NCBI RefSeq assembly: GCF_025352015.1
Contig: NZ_JANXUG010000112.1
Span: 1 to 64,000 of the forward strand
Direction: 5' to 3'
DNA: 64,000 nucleotides
Source of the DNA: Flavobacterium sp.
GTDB lineage: Bacteria > Bacteroidota > Bacteroidia > Flavobacteriales > Flavobacteriaceae
Shown here: positions 35,642 through 44,788 of the stretch, one piece after another
How positions within the stretch are numbered: the stretch's first letter is position 1
Layout: every line of letters starts with the position of its first letter
The notes under the pieces: model-generated
The model's database searches: none
Seen by the model: the letters and a program-made list of their open reading frames with translations, nothing else
Told to the model about the DNA's origin: nothing
Made by a program: the position numbers and the translations under genes

Positions 35642-35677
35642 GGGTTTTACTTCTGTCATGAATAAAACCCTTTTTTT
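35642..35677 (+). terminator. Terminator-like hairpin enclosing the DUF4837 start codon
   Basis: GGGTTTTA (35642-35649) and TAAAACCC (35663-35670) pair perfectly and are followed by seven T. The 13-base loop contains the ATG at 35658. It may terminate the lytic transglycosylase transcript or regulate translation of the next gene. Confidence 0.7.
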
Positions 35678-36629
35678 ATGCCTTTTTAGTACGTCTTTCC
35701 TGATTTCTTGTGCTTTTAAAAAAGACAATTCTCAAGAAAAATCATCTGCCGCTATAAATACCATTGCCGTGATTATTGATGACCAGCTTTGGAACGGTGA
35801 AGTTGGTGACAGTGTAAGAAATAAATTTGCTTCTCCTGTTTTAGGACTTCCTCAAGAAGAACCTCTTTTTAACATTAATCAGTATCCAGTAAAACTTTTT
35901 GAAGGATTTTCCACCGACACACGTAACATCATCATTGTTAAAAAAGACAATGAAACTAAATTCGAAATAAAACAAAACGAGTTTACTTCACCACAGAATT
36001 CCTTTCATATTTCAGGAAAAAACTCTATCGAAATAATAGAAATTCTTGAAAAAAATGCACCTATCATTATTCAAAAAATGAGAGCAATCGAAATTACACA
36101 CAATCAAAAAATATTCAAAGACTCCTTGCTCAACAGCCAAAAAATAAAAAAGAAATTTAATATCGATTTGCTTATTCCTTCGAAATACGAATATGTAATG
36201 CGGAAAAAAAACTTTATTTGGATAAAAAGCGAAATTATCGGCGGCAATACCAGTCTTATTATTTATCAAATCCCTTGGAAAAGCATTCGTCCCAATTATG
36301 CTGTGCCCGATGTTTTAAAAGTTAGAGATTCCATAGGAAAATTATACATTCACGGTTCTGTAGCGGGAACAAAAATGATAACAGAAGAAGCGTATTCACC
36401 TTATTTTTCAGTAACAAAGTTAGCTGGAAACACAACATTTGAAACCAAAGGAACCTGGCAGATGAAAAATGATTTTATGTCGGGACCGTTTATTAATTAT
36501 GTTATTTTTGATAATGCCAATAGAAGACTCCTAATTTTAGAAGGGTTTTGTTATGCACCTTCAAAAGAAAAACGTGATTTAATGTTTGAATTAGAATCGA
36601 TTATAAAATCTATTCAAATAAAAAAATAA
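35658..36629 (+). CDS. DUF4837 family lipoprotein
   Basis: About 323 residues from the ATG at 35658. A TTG at 35640 would add six residues but spoil the signal. The start has a lipobox (LCLFSTSFLISC, Cys about 18). The rest is the DUF4837 type known from Bacteroidota (NTIAVIIDDQLWNGEVGDSVRNKFASPVLGLPQEEPLFNI ... PSKYEYVMRKKNFIWIKSEI). Function unknown; probably anchored in the envelope. It follows the lytic transglycosylase and may share its transcript unless the hairpin at the junction terminates it. A GNAT gene follows after seven bases. Confidence 0.85.
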   Translation: MNKTLFLCLFSTSFLISCAFKKDNSQEKSSAAINTIAVIIDDQLWNGEVGDSVRNKFASPVLGLPQEEPLFNINQYPVKLFEGFSTDTRNIIIVKKDNETKFEIKQNEFTSPQNSFHISGKNSIEIIEILEKNAPIIIQKMRAIEITHNQKIFKDSLLNSQKIKKKFNIDLLIPSKYEYVMRKKNFIWIKSEIIGGNTSLIIYQIPWKSIRPNYAVPDVLKVRDSIGKLYIHGSVAGTKMITEEAYSPYFSVTKLAGNTTFETKGTWQMKNDFMSGPFINYVIFDNANRRLLILEGFCYAPSKEKRDLMFELESIIKSIQIKK

Positions 36630-36636
36630 AAAGCGC

Positions 36637-37083
36637 ATGAATTTAGAATGGAAAATAAGACGATTTGAAGCACTAACTACCGCTGAATTATACAATGTGC
36701 TTCAATTGAGAAGCGAGGTCTTTGTAGTGGAACAAAACTGCATCTATCAAGACATTGATAACAAAGATCAAAAAGCGTTGCACCTTATCGGAGAAGACAC
36801 CGAACAAATAGTTGTTTATGCTAGGTTATTTAAACCTAAAGATTATTTTGAAGAAGCATCCATTGGTCGCGTTGTAGTGAAACCAAGTTACAGAGACAAA
36901 AAACTTGGACATATTTTAATGCGAGAAGCAATTTATTTTATGAAACATCAGCTTGGTGAAACAAAAATCACCATTTCGGCTCAATTGCATCTAAAAAACT
37001 TCTATGAGAGTCATGGATTTATTCAAACAAGTGAAACTTATTTAGAAGATGATATTCCCCACATTGAAATGAAAAAAATCTAA
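36637..37083 (+). CDS. GNAT acetyltransferase, ElaA type
   Basis: The 148-residue protein starts LEWKIRRFEALTTAELYNVLQLRSEVFVVEQNCIYQDIDNKDQKALHL, the typical ElaA-family opening. The acetyl-CoA-binding region is IGRVVVKPSYRDKKLGHILMREAIYFM. The substrate is unknown. Its last four bases overlap the end of the convergent OmpA-like gene. Confidence 0.88.
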   Translation: MNLEWKIRRFEALTTAELYNVLQLRSEVFVVEQNCIYQDIDNKDQKALHLIGEDTEQIVVYARLFKPKDYFEEASIGRVVVKPSYRDKKLGHILMREAIYFMKHQLGETKITISAQLHLKNFYESHGFIQTSETYLEDDIPHIEMKKI

Positions 37084-37892
37084 ATCTTCGTGATAACCAA
37101 TTCTACTCTTCGGTCATAATCAGCTCCTTTGCCAAGCGGAACCGTGTTGCCATAACCTTTGAAAGTCATGCGGTCTTTGGATATTTTCTTAAAGATCAAA
37201 TATTTATAAACCGATTCTGCTCTATTTATAGATAACTGGCGTTTTCTAGTATCCAAATCTATAGCTTCTTTTTGATATGGTGGCGTACAACAAACATGAC
37301 CTTGAACCTCAAACTGAAGGGTTTTATACTTTATCAGTAATTTTGAAATTTTGTCTAATTCTGTTTTTGATTTAAAAAGTAATTTGCTGCTCCCTCTGTC
37401 AAATAAAATATTTTCTAAATAAATATGATCGCCAATAATGTGATGCTTTTGAACGGTGCTGTAAAACCCCGTGATTTGAATTTTTGGCAACGGTTTTAGA
37501 TTGACAACAATATCAACACGACGATTTTTAGAACGTTTTTCGGGAAGATTTTCTACCATATCATCTTCTATCAAAATTCTTCCTTTGCCTTCAATCGTTA
37601 CAATAATTTTACTTTTAATACTGTTTTGAACAAATTTGTCTTTTATAGCGGAAGCACGTTTTGTAGAAAGTTTAAAGTTATAAGCTTCTTTACCAACATC
37701 GTCAGTGTAACCAAAAATCTGAACAGATTCGATGCGAGTAGAATCGGTTTTTTTGATAAAATCAATAGCTTCATTGACTTCTTTTTCATTCAAAGAAAAT
37801 TTGTCGAATTCAAAATATACTGAATGAACTACTTCTTCCTGTGCTTGAAGAAAACCAAAAAAAAGCAGTGGCAAATACTTTAGAAACTTCAT
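37080..37892 (-). CDS. OmpA-family protein
   Basis: The 270-residue protein has a signal peptide (MKFLKYLPLLFFGFLQAQ) and two OmpA-like peptidoglycan-binding halves. The first (about 20-130) has VYFEFDKFSLNEKEVNEA and GYTDDVGKEAYNFKLSTKRASAIKDKFV; the second (about 155-270) has LFDRGSSKLLFKSKTELDKI, GHVCCTPPYQKEAIDLDTRKRQLSINRAESVYKYL and GKGADYDRRVELVI. A pair of OmpA C domains without a barrel suggests a periplasmic cell-wall anchor. It ends against the GNAT gene and starts one base after the S41 protease stop. Confidence 0.85.
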   Translation of the reverse strand: MKFLKYLPLLFFGFLQAQEEVVHSVYFEFDKFSLNEKEVNEAIDFIKKTDSTRIESVQIFGYTDDVGKEAYNFKLSTKRASAIKDKFVQNSIKSKIIVTIEGKGRILIEDDMVENLPEKRSKNRRVDIVVNLKPLPKIQITGFYSTVQKHHIIGDHIYLENILFDRGSSKLLFKSKTELDKISKLLIKYKTLQFEVQGHVCCTPPYQKEAIDLDTRKRQLSINRAESVYKYLIFKKISKDRMTFKGYGNTVPLGKGADYDRRVELVITKI

Positions 37893-37893
37893 T

Positions 37894-39531
37894 TTAAATT
37901 TTTAAAATCCTATTGTACTGTTGTTTGTCGTTTAAAACCTCAATGGCTTTTTTAATCTCAAAATTACTTTTGATGTAATATCGGTACAAACCTTCTTTGT
38001 ATTGGAATCTTTTAATGATTTCATCCAACAATAAATTCTTGATCTCTTTTTGATTTTTGTCAATTAACGTTTCTTCGCTTTTTTCTAGAGCAGTCAATAA
38101 TTGTTGGTATTCAGAAGTAATAGCGGTATCAACATTTTCTTTTTTTGCTTTTTCTAAAGTGCTTTTTAAGGCAACTTCGGTTTCGGTATCAAAGGCTATT
38201 TTTTCGCGTTTTAAGAACGCTTTGAAATCAATAATATCAGCATCTGTTATAGTTGGAATTTTATCGCCTAGCGCTGTATTTTTATAGTAATAGTAGGTGG
38301 CATAATTAAAAATACCATCATTTTTCTGCAAAGCTTCCGCAATGGTGCTTGTTTTTGTGTTTTCTAAAACTACATCGGGCAAAATGCCACCACCATCATA
38401 AACAGTCCGTCCTTTTTTGGTTTTGAACGCGTTATAATTTTTTTCTTCTACTCTGATGGCTTTTCCCGTTTTATCTTTGTGCGCATAATTCAGTGCTTGA
38501 ATACATCTTCCCGATGGCGTGTAGTAGCGCGAAATAGTTACTTTAACTTGTGTTCCATAGGTCATGTCAAAAGGTCTTTGCACCAATCCTTTTCCAAAAC
38601 TTCTACTACCTACAATTACGGCTCGGTCTAAATCTTGCAAAGCACCCGAAACAATTTCAGAAGCCGAAGCACTTTTTCCATCTACAATGACAATTAATGG
38701 AATTTCGATATCTATAGGTTCACGATTGGTTTTGTTGGTATTGTTATATTTAGAATTTTTGGATTTTGTAGTTACAATAGTTTCCCCTTTTGGCACAAAA
38801 AGATTGCAAATATTTACGGCTTCATTCAATAATCCTCCTGGATTTCCACGCAAGTCAAGAATAATTTGTGTAGCACCGTCTGCTTTCAAGGATTCTAGAG
38901 CTTCTCTGGTTTCTGTTGATGCTTTTTGATTAAACTGTGACAAAACAATATACCCGGTTTTATCATCAACTTTTCCAAAAAACGGAACAGCTTTTACGGC
39001 AACTTCATCAAGAACTAATTGAGTGGAAAGCAACTTTCCTTGACGCACATATTTAATGTAAATTTTAGTGCCTTTAGCACCTTTCATCAATTGTGAAGCG
39101 TCATCTTTAAAATCGGCTAAAAGCACATCACCAATTTGAGTAATTTCATCACCAGCTTTCAATCCCGCTTTGTCAGCAGGTAAACCTTTGTAAGGTTCTT
39201 TAACAATAAGGCGGTCTTCTTTTCGGGTAATCATAGCTCCAATTCCTGTGTATTCTCCCGTATTGTTTATTTTGAATTTGATTACATCTTGCTCGTTAAA
39301 ATAATTCGTATACGGATCTAAATCGGCTAGCATACTTTTAATCGCTTTGTCCATTAACTCTGCAGGATTGGTCTCGTCAACATAGTTCTGATTTATGGTT
39401 TTGTATAAGGTAGTGAAGATTTCTATTTGTTTAGAAATCTCGAAGAAATCGTCTTTAAAACTTACGCCAATTAAGAGAAAAATGCTCAAAATGGCGGGAA
39501 TAAAATATCTTTTTTTCATGAAGGATGTCAT
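37894..39531 (-). CDS. S41-family C-terminal processing peptidase (CtpA-like)
   Basis: The 545-residue protein has an N-terminal membrane/signal helix (RYFIPAILSIFLLIGVSF), a PDZ domain (GAMITRKEDRLIVKEPYKGLPADKAGLKAGDEI), and the tail-protease core with VIVDGKSASASEIVSGALQDLDRAVIVGSRSFGKGLVQ (catalytic Ser in SASASEI and Lys in SFGKGLVQ). It probably cleaves periplasmic proteins at their C-termini. It is upstream of the OmpA-like gene (one base apart) and in a run of minus-strand genes with rnpA. Confidence 0.93.
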   Translation of the reverse strand: MTSFMKKRYFIPAILSIFLLIGVSFKDDFFEISKQIEIFTTLYKTINQNYVDETNPAELMDKAIKSMLADLDPYTNYFNEQDVIKFKINNTGEYTGIGAMITRKEDRLIVKEPYKGLPADKAGLKAGDEITQIGDVLLADFKDDASQLMKGAKGTKIYIKYVRQGKLLSTQLVLDEVAVKAVPFFGKVDDKTGYIVLSQFNQKASTETREALESLKADGATQIILDLRGNPGGLLNEAVNICNLFVPKGETIVTTKSKNSKYNNTNKTNREPIDIEIPLIVIVDGKSASASEIVSGALQDLDRAVIVGSRSFGKGLVQRPFDMTYGTQVKVTISRYYTPSGRCIQALNYAHKDKTGKAIRVEEKNYNAFKTKKGRTVYDGGGILPDVVLENTKTSTIAEALQKNDGIFNYATYYYYKNTALGDKIPTITDADIIDFKAFLKREKIAFDTETEVALKSTLEKAKKENVDTAITSEYQQLLTALEKSEETLIDKNQKEIKNLLLDEIIKRFQYKEGLYRYYIKSNFEIKKAIEVLNDKQQYNRILKI

Positions 39532-39583
39532 AATTTTTTATTTCAAGTGAACTAATATAATAAATAACTTTTAATAAAAAGGG

Positions 39584-39979
39584 TTACTGTTTAGATTCTG
39601 TTCTTTCCTCCAGAATTGCGTTGTTAAACTTTTCAAAAAGCTGTATTGTTTTTTCGTCTATTTCTGGATAAAGTAATTTTTCGCTGGTTTGATAAAAAAA
39701 CATAAAGCAGTATTTTGCGGTTAAATTTTGAATTAATAATTGTTTGTTCAGTCGATAACATTCGCGAAGCACACGTTTGTAATAATTTCTGTCGACAGCA
39801 CTTTTAAAATATTTTTTGGATACAGATACTCCTAATTTTAGTGAAATATCTTCCTCAAAATCATGCTGAACATACACTAATCGCAACGGATATTTACTTA
39901 CAGATTTGCCTTTTAAGAACAACAAATCAATACTTTTTTTACTCTTTAGTTTTTCTATTTTTGGATAAGAAAAAGCCAT
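39584..39979 (-). CDS. rnpA: Ribonuclease P protein component
   Basis: The 131-residue basic protein has the RnpA core, KLKSKKSIDLLFLKGKSVSKYPLRLVY and KLGVSVSKKYFKSAVDRNYYKRVLRECYRLN (the RNR-like motif). It binds the RNase P RNA to process pre-tRNA 5' ends. Unlike in many bacteria there is no rpmH upstream; instead a small secreted protein gene ends two bases before it. Confidence 0.93.
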   Translation of the reverse strand: MAFSYPKIEKLKSKKSIDLLFLKGKSVSKYPLRLVYVQHDFEEDISLKLGVSVSKKYFKSAVDRNYYKRVLRECYRLNKQLLIQNLTAKYCFMFFYQTSEKLLYPEIDEKTIQLFEKFNNAILEERTESKQ

Positions 39980-39981
39980 TG

Positions 39982-40392
39982 CTACTTGGCGTAGATGTTG
40001 TAAACATATTTCACATCATTGTAAGTAATGTAAAACTGTACTCTATTGTCTTCTTTTTTTTTGGTAATGATTATAATATTACATTTTGAAGAGTTATTAT
40101 TAACACATTCAAACGGAACAATATTTACCTCGGCATTATCTGTAATTTCACCATAGGCTTTGATTTTGAAGGACTGTACTTCAGAGGAATTAATGGTAAT
40201 TAAATCTTTTTTGGCATTAAGGGTTATCAAAACGTTGGCAGGCGCAAAATCAGACCATTCGTTCCAACTTCCGTCTTCTTTTTTGTCTGTAAAACTAACG
40301 CTACTAGCTTGAAAGCGTATAGGTTGCCCGTAGCTTTTTTGAACCCCAAAGTTTAAAGCAATTAAAAGAAAAAAAACATTCAGGAATTTCAT
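39982..40392 (-). CDS. Hypothetical secreted protein
   Basis: The 136-residue product has a signal peptide (MKFLNVFFLLIALNFGVQKSYG) and a beta-rich body with FQASSVSFTDKKEDGSWNEWSDFAPANVLITLNAKKDLITINS. I do not recognise a named family. It sits two bases upstream of rnpA, an arrangement that looks conserved in flavobacteria from memory, though I cannot verify it here. Function unknown. Confidence 0.65.
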   Translation of the reverse strand: MKFLNVFFLLIALNFGVQKSYGQPIRFQASSVSFTDKKEDGSWNEWSDFAPANVLITLNAKKDLITINSSEVQSFKIKAYGEITDNAEVNIVPFECVNNNSSKCNIIIITKKKEDNRVQFYITYNDVKYVYNIYAK

Positions 40393-40461
40393 AATGAAAA
40401 AATATTTGCGGTAAATCTACAAATTCTATTCGAAAAAAAAGAGTTACACCTAGATTGCCTA

Positions 40462-42348
40462 TTATTTCACTTCAAAAACATTATTCTCTAACTTTATATC
40501 CGCCATTAATCCGCTTGGGTCAATGGTAATTTTTTTTAGGTCTGCTTTGGGTCTTTTAATTTCGAAAAAATAATTTGGATTTGCCCATGCCCAATCTGGT
40601 AAAATAGTTCGTTTAATATCAGGTGTTGGATTTTCTTTTTCAAAGCTCATCATTCGCAACGGAATGTAGAAATTCTCTTTTGTACCATCGGTATATTCAA
40701 CCAATAAGTCTATCGGCATCGGCGTTCTGCCAATTCGTTCCAACGAAATTCCTGTTTTCTGAACTCCATCGGTCGCGCTTTCCACCTTTTTTATTCCATA
40801 ATCAATAGTATTGGTGGTTTGTGTCCAATCTGTTAAATACCAATCGAGGTTTGCGCCTGAAACACGTTCTGCTGTGCGCTTGATGTTGTTTGGCGTTGGG
40901 TGTTTAAATTTAAAATCGTTATAATATCTTTTTAATGTTTTCAGCAAGTTATCTTTTCCTAATAAGTATTCCAATTGTGTCAGGAATAGTTCGCCTTTCA
41001 CATAGGCAGCGATGCTGTAACTTCTGTTTTCATCATAACGATCACCATGGGTAGAAAGCGGTTGTTCTTTCCCAGATTCATACAACTTTACGTATGTTTT
41101 ATAGGAACCTTCAAATGGATTTTCAACTTTTTTATCCGCTAGTTCATAGAGCACCAAATCTTCAATATAACTTGCAAAACCTTCATCCATCCATGGATGT
41201 TTAGATTCATTGGATGCTAAAACATGCTGAAACCACGAATGTGCCAGTTCATGCGGCGCCGTATTCAGCATTCCGCTTAAGGTTCCGTTGCCCAGCATGA
41301 GCGTACACATTGCATATTCCATTCCGCCATCTCCTCCCTGAATAAAAGAGTACTGTTTATAGGGATAAGTGCCCACAGTTTTATTGAAAAAATCCATTAC
41401 TCGCACCATTATTGGCTCAAGTTTTTTCCAGTTATCAATAATTTTTGGATTATAAAGATAAATAAAATGCAGGTCTACTCCATTTGGTCCTTTGATAACA
41501 TCGTGGATATAATTTTTATCGGCAGCCCAAGTAAAGTCGTGCACATTTGGTGCGACAAAGTGCCACGTTAATGTTTTTGCATTAGAATCTCTCGTTACTT
41601 GCTTGCCTTGGTCTTCATAGCCATAACCAATCTCGTTATTGTTTTTCAAATATCCGCTACCGCCGAGAACATAGTCTTTGTCAATAGTAATATTGACATC
41701 AAAATCACCCCAAACACCGTAAAATTCTCTCGCGATATAAGGATCGGCATGCCAACCTTCAAAATCAAATTCGGCTATTTTTGGATACCATTGTGCCATC
41801 GAAAGTGCAACACCTTCTTTGTTATTACGACCAGAACGACGAATTTGTAATGGGACTTGTCCATCAAAATCTAATGTGAATGTCGTTGATTTTCCGGGAA
41901 GAATTGGTTTTGCCAACGTTACTTCTAGAATGGTTCCTACTTCTATGGCAATTGCTATAACGCCATCTTGTTTGAAGTTGGAAATTTTTAAGTAACCAAT
42001 TTCATCTGGCTGCAACTTGGCTATGCGACTTTCTTTTATTTCTTTGCCGTCACTAGTTTTTGTTTTGATGACAAATCTTGCATCTGGGTCAATAATGGTT
42101 TGAGCACGTATATCCATTTCGCTTCCTGGTTGAAAAGCATTGTTGTACAAATGGTAAAAAACACGGCGCAAGGTATCAGACGAATTGTTAGTATAAACCA
42201 ATTTCTGTTTGCCTTTATACTGATAGTTCTTGACATCCATCGTCACCTCTATTTTGTAATTGACATGTTGTTGCCAATAGCGATTGTTTTGTGCGGAAAC
42301 AAAGCCAAAAAAAATTATTGAAAGAAAACAAAAAACAGGTTTTAACAT
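40462..42348 (-). CDS. M1-family metallopeptidase
   Basis: The 628-residue protein has a signal peptide (to about FVSAQ), a beta-sandwich N-terminal domain, GGMEY (about 341-345) in place of GAMEN, and the zinc motif HELAHSW (about 366) with the third ligand in MDEGFASYIE (about 389). It is a secreted or periplasmic aminopeptidase. The position of its catalytic Tyr is not checked. A short outer-membrane protein gene ends 12 bases upstream. Confidence 0.92.
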   Translation of the reverse strand: MLKPVFCFLSIIFFGFVSAQNNRYWQQHVNYKIEVTMDVKNYQYKGKQKLVYTNNSSDTLRRVFYHLYNNAFQPGSEMDIRAQTIIDPDARFVIKTKTSDGKEIKESRIAKLQPDEIGYLKISNFKQDGVIAIAIEVGTILEVTLAKPILPGKSTTFTLDFDGQVPLQIRRSGRNNKEGVALSMAQWYPKIAEFDFEGWHADPYIAREFYGVWGDFDVNITIDKDYVLGGSGYLKNNNEIGYGYEDQGKQVTRDSNAKTLTWHFVAPNVHDFTWAADKNYIHDVIKGPNGVDLHFIYLYNPKIIDNWKKLEPIMVRVMDFFNKTVGTYPYKQYSFIQGGDGGMEYAMCTLMLGNGTLSGMLNTAPHELAHSWFQHVLASNESKHPWMDEGFASYIEDLVLYELADKKVENPFEGSYKTYVKLYESGKEQPLSTHGDRYDENRSYSIAAYVKGELFLTQLEYLLGKDNLLKTLKRYYNDFKFKHPTPNNIKRTAERVSGANLDWYLTDWTQTTNTIDYGIKKVESATDGVQKTGISLERIGRTPMPIDLLVEYTDGTKENFYIPLRMMSFEKENPTPDIKRTILPDWAWANPNYFFEIKRPKADLKKITIDPSGLMADIKLENNVFEVK

Positions 42349-42360
42349 TTTATCAGCAAG

Positions 42361-43170
42361 TTATATTTTTTTACCCATTGGGAAAGTAACGCCCAGATTG
42401 AGAATCATTTCGTAGGTACCAAAATTTTGTTTGGCGGTACCTTGGTAAACTTTTAAATTAGAGTAGCTGGCATAGTCTAATTTGTTGCCATATTCTAGAA
42501 AAAAGTGTTTGTAAAAAGTAACTCTAATGTCGCCTTCGACACCTGTGTTCCATCCGCCTAATTGAAATTTTGGATTATTTTGTTGACCTGCAAAGCTATT
42601 GTCAACATGCGGAATTACGGGTCCAATACCTGCTTTTGCCAATACATCTACTTTGAAATTTTTATTGGTTTTACCAAACCAATGCCATCTTTTTACAAAG
42701 TTGAACAACAAAAAATTAGCACCATTGTTCAAGTAGTAATGATAACCGTTGGCATCCGAAAAATTTACAGTGGTATTAACAGGGTTTCCACCCATAGTGC
42801 CTGTAACATTGATTTGTTGACCGTCTGTAATGATATATTTGGTATGGTCAAAATTGATTTCGACTCCTAATCCTCTTTTTTTATTGAAGAAATAACCAAT
42901 TCTGTAATTGTATTGCGGAATAGTTAATGCTTTCGAAAACAAGCCCTCATCCCAGCCTTTATGGTCGTGTCCATCAACATTGTTAAAGGTGTAATCGTTT
43001 CCGAGTGAAGGTTGCGAAATATGAACATCACTTTTAGTATACCATTCGGTATTGTATCCCCAAGAGAAATAAAATTCGCCTTCTCTTTCACTTTGGGTCG
43101 TTTGAGCTGATGATTTTGTATTATAAGACAACAGAATGACTAGTAATAAAGCGGCACTTATCTTTTTCAT
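42361..43170 (-). CDS. Outer-membrane beta-barrel-like protein
   Basis: About 269 residues from the ATG at 43170; an ATG at 43227 gives 19 extra polar residues before the signal peptide (MKKISAALLLVILLSYNTKSSAQ). The body is rich in Tyr, Asn, Gly and alternating strands (YNYRIGYFFNKKRGLGVEINFDHTKYIIT, FFLEYGNKLDYASYSNLKVY, FGTYEMILNLGVTFPMG) and resembles small outer-membrane barrels. Function unknown. It lies just before the M1 peptidase on the same strand. Confidence 0.7.
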   Translation of the reverse strand: MKKISAALLLVILLSYNTKSSAQTTQSEREGEFYFSWGYNTEWYTKSDVHISQPSLGNDYTFNNVDGHDHKGWDEGLFSKALTIPQYNYRIGYFFNKKRGLGVEINFDHTKYIITDGQQINVTGTMGGNPVNTTVNFSDANGYHYYLNNGANFLLFNFVKRWHWFGKTNKNFKVDVLAKAGIGPVIPHVDNSFAGQQNNPKFQLGGWNTGVEGDIRVTFYKHFFLEYGNKLDYASYSNLKVYQGTAKQNFGTYEMILNLGVTFPMGKKI

Positions 43171-43236
43171 TATTTTGTTTTTTTGGACGATTTTGTTATT
43201 TTTAAAATTCATATTTAGCTTTGTCAACTCTTGTAG

Positions 43237-43392
43237 CTATTTTAATTTTTTTTCTATTTTAAGAAGACTGTATTGTTGCAGTTTATTTAGTGTAAAGTTG
43301 ATGGATTTGAAAAATGATTGCTCGTTAGCTGGAGTAGGACAGGTCAATGTTAGCAAATAAAAAACAAAAAATTTCATAAATTTCATTTTCAT
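43237..43392 (-). CDS. Small putative secreted peptide, 51 residues
   Basis: From the ATG at 43392 the frame reads MKMKFMKFFVFYLLTLTC, then PTPANEQSFFKSINFTLNKL and a basic tail to a TAG at 43237. The first part looks like a signal peptide or lipoprotein-like leader; the tail is short. It ends 67 bases upstream of the outer-membrane protein gene. It may be a real small gene or a decayed one. Confidence 0.35.
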   Translation of the reverse strand: MKMKFMKFFVFYLLTLTCPTPANEQSFFKSINFTLNKLQQYSLLKIEKKLK

Positions 43393-43440
43393 AAATGTGC
43401 AAAATTAAAATGTTTTAGTGCTTTACATCAATCATTAACA

Positions 43441-44301
43441 CTATGTTAAGATATCTTCACAGCAGAAAACGTCTTTTAATCGAATTCCTTTTTCAGTATT
43501 TTCAACAGTGATGATTTGATTGTGCGCATCGTGTTCGAGCCAAAGATAGTAATTGTTGGCAACGGCAGCATGAAGAAATTTTGATTTTTCTGGCATAGTT
43601 AAAAGAGGTCGTGTGTCATAACCCATAACATAAGGTAAAGGCAAATGACCAGCAGTTGGAATCAAATCGGCACAAAAAACTATGGTTTTGTTATTGTAAC
43701 TAATGTGCGGAATCATCATTTTTTCGGTATGACCATCAACATAAAAAACCCCAAAATCTAATTCCGAATTCGCTTGAAAATCACCTTTTGTTCTTTTTAT
43801 AAAATGAAGTTGACCACTTTCCTGCATAGGCAGAATATTTTCTGACAGAAATGATGCTTTTTCACGTTGATTAGGCTTGGTTGCCCATTCCCAGTGGTTT
43901 TCATTAGACCAATATTTGGCATTTTTGAAAGCCACCTCATAACCCGTTTTATCTTTGTTCCAATTCACGCTTCCGCCACAATGGTCAAAATGTAAATGCG
44001 TCATAAAAACATCCGTAATATCATCACGATGAAAGCCACATTTTGCTAATGAACCGTCCAAAGAATGTGTTCCCCAAAGTGAATAATAACCAAAGAATTT
44101 CTCCGATTGCTTATTGCCCATTCCTGTATCAATCAAAATCAACCTGTTTCCGTCCTCAATCAATAGGCATCTTGCCGCAATATCAATAAGATTATTTTCG
44201 TTAGCAGGATTGGTTTTATTCCAAATGGTTTTTGGCACAACTCCAAACATCCCGCCACCATCTAATTTAAAATTTCCAGCTTCTATGGGGTAAATTTTCA
44301 T
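43441..44301 (-). CDS. MBL-fold metallo-hydrolase
   Basis: The 286-residue protein has the beta-lactamase-fold metal motif THLHFDHCGG (HxHxDH), IDTGMGN before it, VDGHTEKMMI, and a later Asp (FCADLIPTAGHLPLPYVMGYDTRPLL). The layout resembles the N-acyl-homoserine-lactonase-like group, but many metallo-hydrolases share it, so the substrate is open. It is divergent from the sufA-like gene. Confidence 0.87.
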   Translation of the reverse strand: MKIYPIEAGNFKLDGGGMFGVVPKTIWNKTNPANENNLIDIAARCLLIEDGNRLILIDTGMGNKQSEKFFGYYSLWGTHSLDGSLAKCGFHRDDITDVFMTHLHFDHCGGSVNWNKDKTGYEVAFKNAKYWSNENHWEWATKPNQREKASFLSENILPMQESGQLHFIKRTKGDFQANSELDFGVFYVDGHTEKMMIPHISYNNKTIVFCADLIPTAGHLPLPYVMGYDTRPLLTMPEKSKFLHAAVANNYYLWLEHDAHNQIITVENTEKGIRLKDVFCCEDILT

Positions 44302-44316
44302 CTTTGAATGTTTTCA

Positions 44317-44324
44317 CAAATTTA
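44317..44324 (-). promoter_or_regulatory. Candidate -7 element for the MBL hydrolase
   Basis: Minus strand TAAATTTG, TAnnTTTG match, 15 bases before the ATG at 44301. Confidence 0.45.
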
Positions 44325-44382
44325 TAGAATTAAAAATCAAATTTCTCTATGTCTTCATTCGTTATAAAAATGTTATAGATTG

Positions 44383-44411
44383 TTGAAAAAAGGATAATTG
44401 TACTAACTTTG
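44383..44411 (+). promoter_or_regulatory. Promoter of the suf operon
   Basis: TAACTTTG at 44404-44411 matches TAnnTTTG. TTG at 44383-44385 gives an 18-base spacer to it, close to the usual -33 spacing. It lies 31 bases before the sufA-like ATG. Confidence 0.6.
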
Positions 44412-44442
44412 CGATTAATTTAGACAAAATCAAAATAAGCTT

Positions 44443-44772
44443 ATGATTAAAGTTTCTGATGACGCTAGTAAAAAAATCGTTTCGATGATGCAGGAAGACG
44501 GTTTTAACGCAGCCCAAGATTATGTTCGTGTGGGCGTAAAAAGTGGTGGTTGTTCGGGCTTGTCGTATGAATTGAAATTCGATAAAGAACTAGGTGAAAA
44601 CGACAAAGTTTTTGAAGATAATCATGTAAAAATTGTCGTTGAAAAAAAATCATTTTTGTATTTAGCGGGAACTATTTTAGAATTTTCAGGAGGATTAAAC
44701 GGAAAAGGATTTGTATTTAACAATCCAAATGCATCTAGAACTTGTGGATGTGGGGAATCGTTTTCATTATAA
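44443..44772 (+). CDS. A-type Fe-S carrier (SufA/IscA/ErpA-like)
   Basis: The 109-residue protein has the three conserved cysteines of A-type carriers: VGVKSGGCSGLSYEL (first Cys) and RTCGCGESFSL near the end. It accepts or delivers Fe-S clusters after assembly on SufBCD. As the first gene of the suf locus it is probably SufA, though ErpA-like activity is equally possible. sufB follows after 16 bases. Confidence 0.93.
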   Translation: MIKVSDDASKKIVSMMQEDGFNAAQDYVRVGVKSGGCSGLSYELKFDKELGENDKVFEDNHVKIVVEKKSFLYLAGTILEFSGGLNGKGFVFNNPNASRTCGCGESFSL

Positions 44773-44788
44773 TATTTAAACAAAAAAA

